64,000 bases of DNA from Shinella sp. WSJ-2. Its GTDB lineage: Bacteria; Pseudomonadota; Alphaproteobacteria; Rhizobiales; Rhizobiaceae. Made by a program: the position numbers and the translations under genes. Shown in pieces: positions 63,507-64,000 of this stretch (position 1 is its first letter; the number at the start of each line of letters is the position of its first letter). Below the pieces are notes generated by a model, which worked only from the letters and a program-made list of their open reading frames with translations, was not told where the DNA came from and did not search any database. Location of the stretch: positions 124,001-188,000 of the forward strand of contig NZ_QWBU01000007.1 in assembly GCF_003432075.1 (NCBI RefSeq), read 5' to 3'.

Positions 63507-64000
63507 TGGCCGAAGAGGCTCGCACGCTCACCCATATCGGTGTCTCCGGCGAAGCGCATATGGTCGATGTCGGCGACAAGGCCGAGACCGTGCGCATCGC
63601 CGTCGCCGAGGGTTTCATCCGTATGGCGCCGGAAACGCTCGACCTGATCCTCAAGGGTGACGCCAAGAAGGGCGACGTGATCGGCACGGCGCGGCTGGCC
63701 GGCATCATGGCCGCCAAGCAGACGTCCAATCTCATCCCGCTCTGCCATCCGCTGATGCTGACCAAGGTGACGGTCGATATTCGCGAGGATCACGCCCTGC
63801 CCGGCCTGCGTATCGAGGCCATGGCGAAGCTCACCGGCCGCACCGGCGTCGAGATGGAGGCGCTGACCGCCGTCAGTGTCGCATGCCTCACGATCTACGA
63901 CATGGCCAAGGCCGCCGACCGCGAAATGGAGATCGGCGGCGTGCGCCTTGCCGAAAAATCCGGCGGCCGCTCCGGTGATTACAAACGCAGAGATCCCTGA
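63506..64000 (+). CDS. moaC: Cyclic pyranopterin monophosphate synthase
   Basis: Second enzyme of molybdenum-cofactor synthesis, converting the MoaA product to cyclic pyranopterin monophosphate. The 164-residue protein contains HMVDVGDK near residue 20, the active-site stretch [11 protein letters not shown] and [20 protein letters not shown] with the catalytic aspartate. It starts on the last base of the trpC stop and is complete, its TGA being the final three bases of the window. In rhizobia the next genes are usually moeA and lexA. Confidence 0.97.
   Translation: MAEEARTLTHIGVSGEAHMVDVGDKAETVRIAVAEGFIRMAPETLDLILKGDAKKGDVIGTARLAGIMAAKQTSNLIPLCHPLMLTKVTVDIREDHALPGLRIEAMAKLTGRTGVEMEALTAVSVACLTIYDMAKAADREMEIGGVRLAEKSGGRSGDYKRRDP

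Overview
The window reads as a stretch of an alphaproteobacterial chromosome, most likely Rhizobiaceae (Rhizobium/Agrobacterium/Sinorhizobium/Shinella group). The evidence is high G+C with strong GC3 bias, a Pcs-type phosphatidylcholine synthase, IalB-, DUF992- and TAXI-type proteins, an alphaproteobacterial GTTC-N7-GTTC LexA box between ssb and uvrA, sigma-54 promoter motifs in front of glnBA, and the gene blocks tmk-holB-metG-tatD, gyrA/coaD/ppi/queA/tgt, sdhE-mfd/recG and ppiD-trpD-trpC-moaC. I could not fix the genus.

Layout. 1-6.6 kb: pcs, a quinone oxidoreductase and a complete BMP-family (nucleoside-type) ABC importer (ATPase, two permeases, binding protein) closed by a terminator, then a FadR-type GntR regulator. 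7.5-10.4 kb: a low-density patch of small uncharacterised genes around a tRNA-Ser(UGA). 10.6-18 kb: a co-directional envelope/replication/translation run (RlpA-like lipoprotein, a PBP5-like protein, tmk, holB, metG, TatD nuclease, MBL-fold hydrolase) that meets a long-form purC tail to tail. 19-24.8 kb: a GNAT enzyme and a DUF4864 protein, then the minus-strand coaD-ppiA-ppiB-DMT-queA-tgt group (CoA synthesis, prolyl isomerases, queuosine). 25-28.2 kb: two tiny membrane proteins on the plus strand facing gyrA. 28.4-36 kb: MarC, divergent ssb/uvrA with a shared SOS box, GST, DUF72 and EamA genes. 36-39.9 kb: nnr (NAD(P)HX repair) divergent from glnB-glnA (nitrogen control and glutamine synthetase). 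39.9-46.7 kb: two orphan solute-binding proteins, a coiled-coil membrane protein, HspQ, an IalB-like protein, a FrnE-type DsbA protein and a GST. 46.7-54 kb: mfd and sdhE divergent from recG, then a small secreted protein and DUF502. 54-59.5 kb: GNAT, glmS, glmU (UDP-GlcNAc synthesis) and a Na/Pi cotransporter. 59.7-64 kb: ppiD-like chaperone, trpD, trpC and moaC in one tight operon ending on the last base of the window.

Almost everything is core housekeeping sequence; I found no CRISPR array, insertion sequence, prophage, toxin-antitoxin or defence system. The points most worth a second look are a PBP5-like protein that has lost two of the three penicillin-fold active-site motifs, a tandem pair of sigma-54 promoter motifs plus a compound inverted repeat between nnr and glnB, a pair of 41/49-residue membrane proteins, a 23-bp perfect intergenic palindrome, and an abrupt codon-usage change in the last 150 bp of the quinone oxidoreductase gene.
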